Shown one piece after another: positions 5,887 through 6,082 of a stretch of 6,082 nucleotides of DNA (position 1 is its first letter; each line of letters opens with the position of its first letter). This DNA is from an uncultured Actinomycetes bacterium (GTDB lineage Bacteria > Actinomycetota > Actinomycetes > S36-B12), in contig CAINGG010000420.1 of assembly GCA_903848435.1 (NCBI GenBank), forward strand, positions 1 to 6,082, given 5' to 3'. The notes beneath the pieces are model-generated. The model saw only the letters and a program-made list of their open reading frames with translations, did no database searches and was not told the DNA's origin. The translations under genes and the position numbers were made by a program.

Positions 5887-6082
5887 TCAGGGCGCTCTGC
5901 GGAGGAACTCCGCGATCAGCGTGCCCATCCGCTGCGCCGCGGAATTGCCCGCCGCAAGGACTTCCTCGTGACTGAGGGGCTCGCCGGTCATGCCGGCAGC
6001 GAGGTTGGTAACGAGCGAGATGCCGAGGACCTCCATGCCGGCCTCGCGCGCTGCAATGGCCTCCTGCACCGTCGACATGCCC
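5887..6082 (-). CDS. Purine nucleoside phosphorylase, C-terminal end (partial)
   Basis: The last 64 complete codons of a trimeric (class I) purine nucleoside phosphorylase, running off the right edge. This enzyme cleaves inosine, guanosine and their deoxy forms with phosphate to free base plus (deoxy)ribose-1-phosphate. The window shows [13 protein letters not shown], then [20 protein letters not shown], then [14 protein letters not shown]. The GMSTV loop and the Asn of VTN belong to the purine-binding site of this family, and the SLVTNLAAG form is typical of bacterial trimeric enzymes. Stop TGA is at 5889-5887. It is upstream in the operon, so its promoter and probably a phosphopentomutase lie beyond the window. 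Confidence 0.95.
   Translation of the reverse strand, partial: GMSTVQEAIAAREAGMEVLGISLVTNLAAGMTGEPLSHEEVLAAGNSAAQRMGTLIAEFLRRAP

Noticed and set aside
1548..6082. Bacterial microcompartment locus for acetaldehyde, as found around some deoC and ALDH genes
   Set aside because: No shell-protein gene is present in the window, and neither DeoC nor the aldehyde dehydrogenase shows an obvious added encapsulation helix.

Overview
This window is a dense, GC-rich stretch of bacterial chromosome. It is most likely from an actinomycete (Actinomycetota). The adenosine deaminase carries the NTDN motif and general layout I know from mycobacterial and streptomycete enzymes. The purine nucleoside phosphorylase end is the actinobacterial trimeric type, and the first bases encode what looks like the tail of a large actinobacterial NAD-dependent glutamate dehydrogenase. 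Genus cannot be decided from this alone. Almost every base is coding: the longest gene-free gap is 15 bases, so no gene-free stretch approaches 300 bases. I see no tRNA, rRNA, CRISPR, insertion sequence or obvious terminator.

Plus strand (1-1551): the C-terminal end of a probable NAD-glutamate dehydrogenase (stop at 169-171), then after 9 bases adenosine deaminase (181-1254), then after 15 bases containing a strong Shine-Dalgarno sequence a 93-residue protein with one predicted membrane helix (1270-1551).

Minus strand, read from 6082 down to 1548: the C-terminal end of purine nucleoside phosphorylase, a GNAT acetyltransferase, a long-type deoxyribose-phosphate aldolase (deoC), a full-length aldehyde dehydrogenase, a 289-residue aldehyde dehydrogenase-like protein without the catalytic domain, and a second GNAT protein. 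Junctions are a 1-base gap, a 4-base GTGA overlap, a 7-base gap with a Shine-Dalgarno sequence across the preceding stop codon, a TGATG overlap and an 8-base overlap. This is almost certainly one operon. The two convergent gene sets meet in a shared CTAG that supplies both stop codons.

Functionally this is (deoxy)nucleoside catabolism. Adenosine deaminase turns (deoxy)adenosine into (deoxy)inosine. Purine nucleoside phosphorylase releases hypoxanthine and (deoxy)ribose-1-phosphate. A phosphopentomutase, not in this window, would give deoxyribose-5-phosphate. DeoC splits that into glyceraldehyde-3-phosphate and acetaldehyde, and the aldehyde dehydrogenase is well placed to oxidise the acetaldehyde.

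The most interesting item is the aldehyde dehydrogenase pair. An intact enzyme is followed, with overlapping codons, by a paralogue that keeps the Rossmann half and a C-terminal strand but has lost the catalytic lobe and the active-site residues. That matches the architecture of the two-part ALDH16 family (human ALDH16A1), here split into two genes and embedded in a purine and deoxyribose salvage operon.
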